Assembly: GCA_014529385.2 (NCBI GenBank)
Contig: CM043946.1
Span: forward strand, 37,894,058-37,958,057
Source of the DNA: Adiantum capillus-veneris
Taxonomy: Eukaryota; Streptophyta; Polypodiopsida; Polypodiales; Pteridaceae
Reading direction: 5' to 3'
DNA: 64,000 bases
Part shown: positions 10,820 to 20,481 of the stretch, piece after piece
Position numbering within the stretch: the stretch's first letter is position 1
Layout of the letters: the number at the start of each line of letters is the position of its first letter
The notes under the pieces: model-generated
The model's input: only the letters and a program-made list of their open reading frames with translations
Databases searched by the model: none
Told to the model about the DNA's origin: nothing
Program-made: the position numbers and the translations under genes

Positions 10820-10831
10820 TCCTTTTATAGC
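10820..10831 (-). promoter_or_regulatory. TATA box of E2 3' LTR
   Basis: CTATAAAAGGA on the - strand; same box at about 16921-16931 in the 5' LTR. Promoter role inferred from place in the LTR. Confidence 0.55.
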
Positions 10832-12600
10832 AATTTTGAAGGCTAGGGTTACTCCTCTAACCATGGTTGGGTTAGATTTTCAGCAATTTATCTAATTTCT
10901 TTTGCTTGGAATTATCAAGAAGTTGGTGAGGAAAGAGAGAGAAGAGAAATGGAGGTGATAGGACTTTTCATAGTGGGTTAGTGTTAGTAGAGTTAGTATT
11001 AATTTACAAATGGAATTGGATATTTACAATGGGAGTATCCATGTAGGATACAAATAAGGAAGAAAAAAACTCTTAAGAGGTTAAAAAAGGTGGCTTTCTT
11101 ACAAGGTTGATGCTCCAAGTGTCTTGAGTAGTGCCGATTTTGACGCCTGTTGACGGTCCACTAGCTTTGACGGTACATTTTTTCTCCACTCTTGACCTTC
11201 CTTGAGAGACAAGATAATTGAAGCTGAGTAATCAACCACCATGATGCTGTCTTTTAAGAGAAGAGGCTGAATTTTGTGGTTTTTTTGATAGATATGGGTA
11301 AATTGGAGGAGGAAAAATGAGACTAGGTGGTCAATTTTGGAATGAAATTGTGTGTGGGAGGTATGAGTTCACCATGGTTTCTCTTATTCTTCAAGGTTGA
11401 GGAGAAGGTGAGTAGTGTGCAGAGAGGAGTGGTGAGAGAGATGGGGATGATGAGTGGAGAAGTGAGTGTGAAAGAGGAAAATGATAAAGTGGAAGAGAGA
11501 GTGTGGCTGCATAGCATGGGAAAATTGAGGTCCACTAAAAAAATCATAGCTCACAGCTCGTAGCTCAAAAAAATATGAAAAAATTTGAGGCAAAAGTTCA
11601 GCCCACGAGCTACAACGTTTGTTTGTATCACTTTTTCAAATTCGGAGAGCAAGTGAATTTTAAAAATTCAGCAAAACCGACCGTTTTTTTCCACTGCAAA
11701 GGTCCTTGTGGGGTCCTTCTTTGGATGATTCTTTTGAATACCTCCAAGAGTGAGCCCTCCATAGTGCATGTATGCATGCCACCTACCCTTGACCTTATTT
11801 GGTAGGTCTATAATTGAAGATATTGTTGAGATTAGGATATAAGTGAATAGTACAACTAAGAAAATCAAATATTGAGGGGTCTAAAAAATATGTACATGTC
11901 AAATATAAATAATATAAGTGGAAAAAATATAAAGGGGTCAAAAGAAATCTCTCTCATTATGAGGCTACCATAAAAAGATAAATATTTTTGGTGTTCTAAT
12001 TTTTTAGAAAAAAAACAAAATAGATGTAGGAAGGGAAAAATCACAATAGTGAAAAAATATACACATAAATAAAACTAGTTTTTTTGGATTTTTGTTGGGG
12101 TGGAGTTACACCAAAAATAAGAGAAGCTTACATGAAAATATTTCTATATGGAATAAAGAGTATGAAAAATGGTAAGAAAAAATTGTGGTAATGGTGAGGC
12201 AATGTACAGAGTATAAATAACACACACCTAGGTAGAAATATTTAAATAAATACCAAAATAATTATGAAAAAATCTTTTATTTAGGCCCTATATACAAAGA
12301 AATATTTACATACGCATGGGCCATAATATACTTATATTTTTTAATTTTTTTAATTTTTTTGGCTCAACTAGCCCAATGACTAGCTAATTGAGGGTTTTTT
12401 CAGAAGATATGGGAAAAGTCCCGTGACTCACGGACGCCTATGTACAGTGAAATGGTAGGGATAGCCACAGTGTTTGGGTGATTTTGGTAGGGTGAGGTAA
12501 CTCACTGTGGTAATTACAAAGAGCCGAAAAACGGCTATCAGTACCATGAAAATTCTACTTGTTGTGTCAACTTTTGCAAAGGGTGAAGTAACTCCGAGGC

Positions 12601-15345
12601 TTAGTGAATGAAGCGTGACATATACTTCACTTTTTGAATGAATGATATGACCTCTTTGAGATTCTTGGGTGAGGGGAGCTCAATAAGAGCCTTTGCCTTT
12701 GAAGGATCCACCTCAATGCCTTTATAGGAAACCTTGTGACCGAGCAAGATCACTTCATCCTCACCTATGTGGCACTTGTCGGGGTTGAGTGGACCTCCCA
12801 TGTCATAGAGCTTCTTTAAACCTTCTTCTACCCTTTGTAGATGCAATGATTTTGAGCTATAAATGTAGAAATCATCAATGAACACCCTAATTGACTTTCC
12901 AAAGAATGCTTGAAACACCATCTTCATGAAACGTTGGAATGTTGCAGGAGCATTTGTCAGACCAAATGGCATGACTCTAAAAGCATAACAACCCCAAGGA
13001 GTGATAAAGGTTGTTTTCAATTGATCTTCCAATGCGATACCTATTTGAAAGTAGCCTGAGTAGCCATCACACACAGTGTACTTCTCATGACCAGCTACCT
13101 CATTTAGTATCTCATCTTGAAATGGGAGGGGAAAGTGATCTCTTTTTGTTGCCTCATTGAGTGGACGGTAATCCACACACACCCTCCACTTTCCGTTTTT
13201 CTTAGGAGTGACAACAACGAGAGAGACCCACTCTGAATTCTCCACTGGATAAATGAAAACTGCTGCTAGAAGCTTTCTTACCTCTTTGAGTAGAGCCTGT
13301 TCTTTTATAACTCCTAGCCTTCGTAGCTTCTGAGCTTTAGGTGTGGCCTCTGGCTTCAACTCAATCTTGTGTTGAACAACATCTACTCCACGCACGTCGG
13401 TGTAGTCTTTAGCAAAAAGCCTAGGAAACTTCCTTAGCACACATTTGAACTCCTCTTGAGGACCTACCTCCTCCAAGCCTTGACAAGAGGTCTCTTGGTT
13501 GCTTGGCTTAAACCTTACCCCCATGACTTCGATGGAAGACTCCTCTTCAGTAATGCTGCCGCTACTTTCTTCTTCTGAAGTGCTATCGGTCCAACCTTCT
13601 TCCGTCTCACTTTGAGATGATTCTTCATGGAGCTCCTCTTGGCGTTGCTCCTTCATGTCAAAGACAACCTTCTTGTGATTGGCATTCCTGCAAATTAGCT
13701 TTCCACTCTCCCAATCCTGCAAAGCTCGCATTTTCATTAGCCATGGTCTTCCTAGGATAAATGGGTAACCATTTCCCTTGGTCGACATAACATAAAAATC
13801 CACCGCTTTCTTAATGCCAAAGGCCTCTACAAAGACATTTTTACAAATGCCTACACACCTAGCCTTGCTATTGTTTTCCATTTTCACTTTGATTTCAGGT
13901 GTCTCATGGATGTGCATGCCTAGTCTTTGCATGAGCCCTTCTGTCATGATGCAAATTTGTGCACCCCCATCCACTAGACCTTTCCTAACCAATCTTCCTT
14001 TTATGTAACAATCTAGCACATGTGTAATATCCTCGTTCATTTCAGCATGTGCAATTTTTACAACAGGGAAACTCTCTTTTACCTTTCTCCTAGTGCTAAC
14101 TGCCTTTGTTAAATCCCTCCTAACTTGTGGGCATAATGCAAGAAACTGAGGCCATGAGATATCAGGACCCTTACCTCGCATGTCTTCCAACAGGTTGTAT
14201 GGAGCCATACCATGTCCAAGAGGGAAGTCTTGGAGATTGATATGACGTCGAGTCCTCTTAGCTTCCTTGGTCTCCTTTGCCTTCTTGCCTTGTCCATGGT
14301 CACTCTGTGATGGGACACCCTCTTTCTCTTTACCTTTTCCTCGGCCACGCTTAATTCCATTGGCTTCCATGTCAACCTCATTTGAATTTGTCACCTCTAC
14401 CACATGCACATTTGGATCTGGCAAAGGTGGAACTCCTTCTACCCCTTGTGGAGGTGGTCTTGGTCCATTTGGCCTTTGTAGAAGCCTTGGTTGTTGACCA
14501 GCTCCTTCTCCTGCATTCATCACTGGGTAATTCAAGTTAGGTCTCCCTGGCTCCCCACGGGGCCAAGGACAATTATACATCCCATGTCCAGACTCTCCGC
14601 AATTCCAACATTGCAAGACTCTCCTAGGTCGTGGATCTCGCTCTTCAGACTTCTTTGCTTGTCCCTTTGGACCTACAGCTTGTGCAAGGTGAATTGACAG
14701 GCTTCTTAAAGATTCATTTAACTTCTCAATCACTTCAACCGTTACCTCAGGAAGCTCCTTAGATGTTGATGCTTGTGACTTACCTTTGGGTCTAAGACCT
14801 TCTATTGGAACCTCCCCCCTTAAGCACTTGAGTTTCCTATATTTCTCAGCAGCCCTAGTTTCAGCTGCATCAAAGGTAGCAGGTGCACCCGCCTCAACTT
14901 TTACCTTAAGGTCAGGAAAGAGTCCGGCTATGAACCTCTCCTTCTTTAGAAATTCTGCACCATCACCAGGGTTAGCAACATTTCGTATCCATAGAGCCCA
15001 AAGACGTAGGAACTCTTGCTTGTACAAGTAGTAGTCATCTAAGTCTTTTTGCTTATGAGAAACAATGTCTTGCCATAGCTTTTGAGTGTTTTGGGGATCA
15101 AAGAAGTATCTCTTGAAATGATTGACAACTTCCATGTAATTTTCTTTAACTTCCTCAGGCAAAGAGTCAAACCAAGTGCTAGCATCTTTCCTAAGGACTA
15201 CCTCAAACATTTCTACACGTTCTTGATCAGTTACTATCCTCTTGATACGACAAGACATCTTGAAATTTGCTAAAACTAATTCTGCATCCTCTCCAGGCTC
15301 TCCAAAGAAAAGAGGATATCCAAACATTTGGCGTTGGTTCTCCAT
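12601..15345 (-). CDS. gag-pol: E2 Gag-protease-RT, truncated polyprotein
   Basis: One open frame. The frame is open back to a Met at 15402, but the Met at 15345 (MENQRQMFG) better matches a Gag start. Counting from 15402: Gag domain about 30-190; CCHC knuckle C265, C268, H273, C278; protease with DGG in LVDGGAQICIMT instead of DSG/DTG; RT with FIDDF and FGLTNAPATFQ. The frame ends at KVKYMSRFIH-stop, just where RT passes into RNase H in E1. Both RNase H domains, integrase and GPF are absent, so transposition would need enzymes in trans. Closely related to E1 and E4 in RT, less so in Gag. Confidence 0.88.
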   Translation of the reverse strand: MENQRQMFGYPLFFGEPGEDAELVLANFKMSCRIKRIVTDQERVEMFEVVLRKDASTWFDSLPEEVKENYMEVVNHFKRYFFDPQNTQKLWQDIVSHKQKDLDDYYLYKQEFLRLWALWIRNVANPGDGAEFLKKERFIAGLFPDLKVKVEAGAPATFDAAETRAAEKYRKLKCLRGEVPIEGLRPKGKSQASTSKELPEVTVEVIEKLNESLRSLSIHLAQAVGPKGQAKKSEERDPRPRRVLQCWNCGESGHGMYNCPWPRGEPGRPNLNYPVMNAGEGAGQQPRLLQRPNGPRPPPQGVEGVPPLPDPNVHVVEVTNSNEVDMEANGIKRGRGKGKEKEGVPSQSDHGQGKKAKETKEAKRTRRHINLQDFPLGHGMAPYNLLEDMRGKGPDISWPQFLALCPQVRRDLTKAVSTRRKVKESFPVVKIAHAEMNEDITHVLDCYIKGRLVRKGLVDGGAQICIMTEGLMQRLGMHIHETPEIKVKMENNSKARCVGICKNVFVEAFGIKKAVDFYVMSTKGNGYPFILGRPWLMKMRALQDWESGKLICRNANHKKVVFDMKEQRQEELHEESSQSETEEGWTDSTSEEESSGSITEEESSIEVMGVRFKPSNQETSCQGLEEVGPQEEFKCVLRKFPRLFAKDYTDVRGVDVVQHKIELKPEATPKAQKLRRLGVIKEQALLKEVRKLLAAVFIYPVENSEWVSLVVVTPKKNGKWRVCVDYRPLNEATKRDHFPLPFQDEILNEVAGHEKYTVCDGYSGYFQIGIALEDQLKTTFITPWGCYAFRVMPFGLTNAPATFQRFMKMVFQAFFGKSIRVFIDDFYIYSSKSLHLQRVEEGLKKLYDMGGPLNPDKCHIGEDEVILLGHKVSYKGIEVDPSKAKALIELPSPKNLKEVISFIQKVKYMSRFIH

Positions 15346-15428
15346 TGAATTGATTTCAAAGTGACGCGTTTTGTTTTTTCTTTCTTTAAAAGATCTACAC
15401 AATAATATTCTCTAAATTGCAATCTATT

Positions 15429-15647
15429 CTACAACAAAATAAAAATATTCACATCAAATGACCTATGATAATCAATGAGAGGTAGGATGACAGGATTTGG
15501 TGACGCGAGAATTTCTCCTACTCTTTGGGCACCAAACATGAACACCATACGTTGTTGAAAATGGATTTTTCTACTAATTGCAATGTTTATTCTAATGTGT
15601 GGAGTGAAATGGAAGGGGAAAACCTCTATTCCTGGGCCATTATCCAT
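15429..15647 (-). CDS. Leader small ORF, sub-type b (E2)
   Basis: 72 codons, starting MDNGPGIEVF, ending about 83 nt before the gag start at 15345. Same core as other b-type ORFs: HIRINIAISRKIHFQQR, a Gly-Ala-Gln-Arg turn, EILASPNP, then a C-terminal SFDVNIFILL. Order in E2 is c then b, the reverse of E1 and family B. Unknown function; open frame kept. Confidence 0.7.
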   Translation of the reverse strand: MDNGPGIEVFPFHFTPHIRINIAISRKIHFQQRMVFMFGAQRVGEILASPNPVILPLIDYHRSFDVNIFILL

Positions 15648-15668
15648 GGTCTATGCATGACTTAATGC

Positions 15669-15881
15669 TTAAAACAAAACAAAAATGTAGACGTCCAAAC
15701 TAAGGTCGTACCTAATGAGAGGCAAAATAAAAGGATTTACTGAAGCGTTTATCTCGGCCAACCTAAGAGGACCTAAAATTCTACGAATGACACGTTGAAA
15801 TTGCAACTTAGTACTAACAATTATGTGTACCTTTTGCCTTGCAATGGGAATGAAGGGATCATACAAATTTTCGTGATTCAT
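15669..15881 (-). CDS. Leader small ORF, sub-type c (E2)
   Basis: 70 codons, starting MNHENLYDPF, about 54 nt after the primer-binding site, so it is the first ORF of the internal region. Very close to the E1 c-type ORF (VSTKLQFQR, RLAEINASVNPF, DVYIFVLF end) though E1 and E2 differ strongly in LTR and Gag. This suggests constraint or exchange. Confidence 0.7.
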   Translation of the reverse strand: MNHENLYDPFIPIARQKVHIIVSTKLQFQRVIRRILGPLRLAEINASVNPFILPLIRYDLSLDVYIFVLF

Positions 15882-15934
15882 GCAAACTACTTGACTATGC
15901 TAAAGGTTGATTCTACACAAAAATACACAAGCCG

Positions 15935-15952
15935 TCCTCAGTGGGGGCACCA
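15935..15952 (-). other. Primer-binding site of E2
   Basis: Three bases after the 5' LTR the - strand reads TGGTGCCCCCACTGAGGA. The same site follows the 5' LTRs of E1 (one change) and E4. It is not the common initiator-Met site (TGGTATCAGAG). I cannot name the tRNA. Confidence 0.7.
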
Positions 15953-15955
15953 ATT

Positions 15956-16214
15956 TGAGGCGGTCCGGGGCGGGCAACAAGAAGAGCAACCTCTAGACAC
16001 CCTTCAAGGCTCCCGTGCTGCTCAATGGGGCTCGGGCACAACACAACACAAACCAAAACAACAAACCCACAGCCAAATCCCAACTACACAAGGGGCACCA
16101 CCTAGTTTAAGAGCGAACTAGGACGCAAAAGAGGAGAATCGTTAGAGCAACCCACAAACAAGCAAGGAATTTACACTAACCCTAACACCAATGGAACACT
16201 CTCACACACTAAAA

Positions 16215-16263
<49 letters not shown>

Positions 16264-18641
16264 GTGCTCGGGCTGCTTTGAAACGTATCGGCAATGATCA
16301 AGCAAACACAACTATATATTTAAGAAAGAGAGAGAAAGGGGGAGGGGGTGCTTGTTGCATTAATACCTTCTTACAAATCTGTCATGACAAATCAAAGTGA
16401 GATTAGTATTTGTTCAACATAGCTTGCATAAATTTCACCACAACACATCACAAGAAAAGCCACCCCAATCACTGTCTTAAGGCCAGGGGAGTCCTCTCCA
16501 CCCTGTCGCCCTCTTACAGTATGTGGGATTTATGGCTAGATTGATGACAACACCAGAGACAAGCTATCAAGAACTTAACAAAAAACACCAAGACACTTAC
16601 GCATCATTGTTGTCCATTACTTCACATTGGAAGGGAGACAAAGTATCCAAGCTTAGTCCAAATCCACCCTCCTTGATTCAGCAAATGTTGGGCTTACACT
16701 AGTAGGAGAAATGATAAATTTCCTACTCTCAATTGAATGATCACTCTCTCTCTTACAATGGCATATAGTTCCCTTGCTAATCCCCTATTACAACACATGC
16801 ACGTGCATAAGACAATGAGCTTCCACTCAAGAGCTCCTTCTAGAGAGGTTGAGCTTGGCTTCTCAAGCTATAGCATAGTGCTCTTGCTTATGGCTCTCCC
16901 TTTTTGTGCTAGCTACACCCTCCTTTTATAGCAATTTTGAAGGCTAGGGTTACTCCTCTAACCATGGTTGGGTTAGATTTTCAGCAATTTATCTAATTTC
17001 TTTTGCTTGGAATTATCAAGAAGTTGGTGAGGAAAGAGAGAGGAGAGAAATGGAGGTGAGAGGACTTTTCATAGTGGGTTAGTGTTAGTAGAGTTAGTAT
17101 TAATTTACAAATGGAATTGGATATTTACAATGGGAGTATCCATGTAGGATACAAATAAGGAAGAAAAAAAATCTTAAGAGGTAAGAAAAGGTGGCTTTCT
17201 TACAAGGTTGATGCTCCAAGTGTCTTGAGTAGTGCCGATTTTGACGCCTGTTGACGGTCCACTAGCTTTGACGGTACATTTTTTCTCCACTCTTGACCTT
17301 CCTTGAGAGACAAGATAATTGAAGCTAAGTAATCAGCCACCATGATGCTGTCTTTTAAGAGAAGAGGCTGAATTTTGTGGTTTTTTTGATAGATATGGGT
17401 AAATTGGAGGAGGAAAAATGAGACTAGGTGGTCAATTTTGGAATGAAATTGTGTGTGGGAGGTATGAGTTCACCATGGTTTCTCTTATTCTTCAAGGTTG
17501 AGGAGAAAGTGAGTAGTGTGCAGAGAGGAGTGGTGAGAGAGATGGGGATGATGAGTGGAGAAGTGAGTGTGAAAGAGGAAAATGATAAAGTGGAAGAGAG
17601 AGTGTGGCTGCATAGCATGGGAAAATTGAGGTCCACTAAAAAAATCATAGCTCACAGCTCGTAGCTCAAAAAAATATGAAAAAATTTGAGGCAAAAGTTC
17701 AGCCCACGAGCTACAACTTTTGTTTGTATCACTTTTTCAAATTCGGAGAGCAAGTGAACTTTAAAAATTCAGCAAAACCGACCGTTTTTTTCCACTGCAA
17801 AGGTCCTTGTGGGGTCCTTCTTTGGATGATTCTTTTGAATACCTCCAAGAGTGAGCCCTCCATAGTGCATGTATGCATGCCACCTACCCTTGACCTTATT
17901 TGGTAGGTCTATAATTGAAGATATTGTTGAGATTAGGATATAAGTGAATAGTACAACTAAGAAAATCAAATATTGAGGGGTCTAAAAAATATGTACATGT
18001 CAAATATAAATAATATAAGTGGAAAAAATATAAAGGGGTCAAAAGAAATCTCTCTCATTATGAGGCTACCATAAAAAGATAAATATTTTTGGTGTTCTAA
18101 TTTTTTAGAAAAAAAACAAAATAGATGTAGGAAGGGAAAAATCACAATAGTGAAAAAATATACACATAAATAAAACTAGTTTTTTTGGATTTTTGTTGGG
18201 GTGGAGTTACACCAAAAATAAGAGAAGCTTACATGAAAGTATTTCTATATGGAATAAAGAGTATGAAAAATGGTAAGAAAAAATTGTGGTAATGGTGAGG
18301 CAATGTACAGAGTATAAATAACACACACCTAGGTAGAAATATTTAAATAAATACCAAAATAATTATGAAAAAATCTTTTATTTAGGCCCTATATACAAAG
18401 AAATATTTACATACGCATGGGCCATAATATGCTTATATTTTTTAATTTTTTTAATTTTTTTGGCTCAACTAGCCCAATGACTAGCTAATTGAGGGTTTTT
18501 TCAGAAGATATGAGAAAAGTCCCGTGACTCACGCACGCCTATGTACAGTGAAATGGTAGGGATAGCCACAGTGTTTGGGTGATTTTGGTAGGGTGAGGTA
18601 ACTCACTGTGGTAATTACAAAGAGCCGAAAAACGGCTATCA
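15956..18641 (-). repeat. E2 5' LTR
   Basis: 2686 bp partner of 9831-12540. GA microsatellite at 16218-16252, TATA at about 16921-16931, U5 motif at 16092-16105. Few substitutions against its partner by eye. Confidence 0.92.
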
Positions 18642-18964
18642 GTAGCCTCTTGCCAATACCACACCCCATTGATGTGTAGCTCCCCCTCCAAAAACTTGTT
18701 AATACCCGAGTTTGAGAGTGCTTTCACCACCTGAAGTCGAGGCTTCAAAGGAAGTGTCTTCACACTAGCCACAAAGCACTCCACACAACTTTTTGACCTA
18801 GGGACTTGATGACTACAAGATTTTCCTTGAAGCAAAGAAGGGTGTGTGTAGTTAACTCTCTTTACCCGCATACGTGCCGTTTGTCGATAAAGACACTTCT
18901 TTTCTCGAGCTTCTTGGGGAGACCATAGTGGAAGTCTCGGAGAATTTGATGGATCTTCCTTCAT
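18642..18964 (-). pseudogene. 5' part of E1 leader ORF A (split by E2)
   Basis: Starts at the Met at 18964 (MKEDPSNSPRLPLW), 28 nt after the primer site, and runs 107 codons plus 2 nt to the E2 junction. It continues in frame at 9826 (see the 3' part). Notable: Arg/Lys-rich first half, three Cys (SKSCVECF region), then GELHINGVWYWQEAT at the junction. No family recognised. It would be the first protein of the E1 transcript. Confidence 0.6.
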
Positions 18965-18991
18965 AGGATTGATAGAGCGCTGCTTGAGAAC

Positions 18992-19009
18992 TCCTCCGTG
19001 GGGGCACCA
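18992..19009 (-). other. Primer-binding site of E1
   Basis: Five bases after the 5' LTR the - strand reads TGGTGCCCCCACGGAGGA, matching E2 and E4 except one base. tRNA not identified. Confidence 0.7.
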
Positions 19010-19014
19010 AATTA

Positions 19015-19134
19015 TGACGAAGGAAATTTGGAATGGCGGCCTCTACACCAAAACAAACTCCAGTGCGCCACAAGGGAAATGAGATGAGGGCACCACCTAG
19101 TCTTGGAAGCGTGAACTAGGACCGCTACACGAAG

Positions 19135-19201
<67 letters not shown>

Positions 19202-20477
19202 ACTATGAATGAAGCATTAACCGTGGTGTGTGTACAAGGAATGGATGACTTCAAACACTCCCAACAAAAATAGCATATAGATTACCAAACAATCACTCAA
19301 GGATTAGCCAAGATCACATCAAGCACTCTCACACGCATATAAAACATTTCTCTTAATTAACACAAGTAAGAGGAGGAGAGGTTACTAGCATGAAACAATT
19401 TGCACTCTAGAATGTGCAAGAATAGAGTGAATGAATGAGCTTATGGGCTCATGGTGAGTGATACAAAGGCTCAATGGGCTGAGGGAGGCTTGAAATTACA
19501 AAGGGGAAGGCCTCTTTATATAGGAAAGAGAGTGATTAGGAGTGAGGTTAAGATACAAGTGTAATTTGTACAAATGAGGCTTGATTAGGGACATTCAACC
19601 AATGAAGAAGCTCCTTCCAAGTGATTTGTTGACCAATTAGCTCCATCATCACTTGTGTTGTCTTCACTCCTTCCTCCATAGCTTGAGTCCAAGAGCTTCC
19701 TTATTTCAAAATGTAAAGAATCTACATAAAATCAATACATATCTAGTAATGATAGAAAGGGGTTGAGTGAGAACTTATGAATTACAACAAGATTAAGCAT
19801 GACTTGAGAGGTGATTAGAAGAGGAACTTTGATGGGTTTTTGAGCTTGAGAGAGAGGAGGAAGGAGAGGAGGGTGAGAAGACTAATGGCTGATTTTAAAG
19901 AAGGTCTCAATGTGGAAAAGGAAGGGTGTGTGTGTGTAAAGGTAGGGGGGTGGTCTCCACCACAGTTGAAAAAACTGCCGTCCACCATTTTGGCCATATC
20001 TCCTAGACCGTAGATGCAAAAATTATTAAAAAAATATGGCCAGAATCTTCAGCTCGTCAGTTACAACTTTGATGAAGACAACTTTTCTTGGATCGGAGTG
20101 GAAGTATTTTTTAAAAATTCAACAAAATCATGTGCCTGGTTTCTTCCTTTACCAAGTCTTCCACTTGGGTCCCATTTGTTTGAATCATCATATGGCTCCA
20201 AAGCCATGATGATATGAGCCACTCATGACCCTTGAATCATGGGTGCATGGCTCCACAACCACATCATATCTTTTCTTTTCACATTTACATATTTTCCCTT
20301 CCCTTTACCACTAGGTTCTCCCTCTACCTTTCACCTCCGGTGAACTAGTCAAGAAAAAATCATTTTTTAAAATTTTTTCCAAGAGGTTGTTCTCACTCTT
20401 TCTTTTATTGTAAACCTCTAGAAGCAAGGAAAACCAACAAAATATGATAAACAAAAATTTGTGATAGGCTCGGATCA
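19015..20477 (-). repeat. E1 5' LTR
   Basis: 1463 bp partner of 2514-3962. GA microsatellite 19146-19199, TATA 19513-19522, U5 motif 19088-19100. Carries 12 bp more than the 3' LTR in a GGA-rich stretch near 19858. Confidence 0.92.
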
Positions 20478-20481
20478 ACAG

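Larger units (their letters stand above)
9831..12540 (-). repeat. E2 3' LTR
   Basis: 2710 bp, near-identical to 15956-18641. Element orientation: starts TGATAGCCG, ends GGACCGCCTCA. Contains the GA microsatellite at 10093-10151, TATA box near 10822-10830 and the U5 motif CTAGGTGGTGCCCC at 9967-9980. Its short open frames are not supported as coding because they exist only as LTR duplicates. Confidence 0.92.
9831..18641 (-). mobile_element. E2: Tat-like element, internally deleted, nested in E1
   Basis: LTRs at 9831-12540 and 15956-18641 (TG...CA). Flanked by GTAG at 9827-9830 and 18642-18645. On the - strand: 5' LTR, primer site, two small leader ORFs, gag-protease-RT, then an abrupt loss of the rest of pol and the polypurine tract before the 3' LTR. 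LTR lengths are 2710 and 2686; the 24-bp difference equals 12 GA units in the microsatellite. Large LTRs with a shortened interior suggest a non-autonomous derivative. It inserted into leader ORF A of E1. Confidence 0.92.
2514..20477 (-). mobile_element. E1: Tat-like Ty3/gypsy element with nested E2
   Basis: Two LTRs (2514-3962 and 19015-20477, TG...CA ends) enclose, on the - strand, a primer-binding site, a 167-codon leader ORF (split by E2), two ~70-codon ORFs, one long gag-pol frame and a polypurine tract. Without E2 (8811 bp) and its duplicated 4 bp, the element is about 9.15 kb. It inserted in copy A pol and is flanked by ACAG on both sides. The LTRs differ by few substitutions by eye; their 14-bp length difference is explained by one 12-bp indel plus microsatellite change, so insertion looks fairly recent. 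The double RNase H places it in the Tat branch of plant Ty3/gypsy. Confidence 0.92.

Noticed and set aside
11323-11868. Several 66-78 codon ORFs on both strands in E2 LTRs (repeated at 17424-17969)
   Set aside because: Duplicates due to LTR identity; no similarity between unrelated elements, overlapping on both strands, no family features.
19815-19997. 60-codon ORF in the E1 LTR, also at 36768-36950
   Set aside because: Not intact in the third LTR copy (2514-3962) and upstream or at the edge of the transcribed part; low-complexity Ser/Leu/Lys tail.
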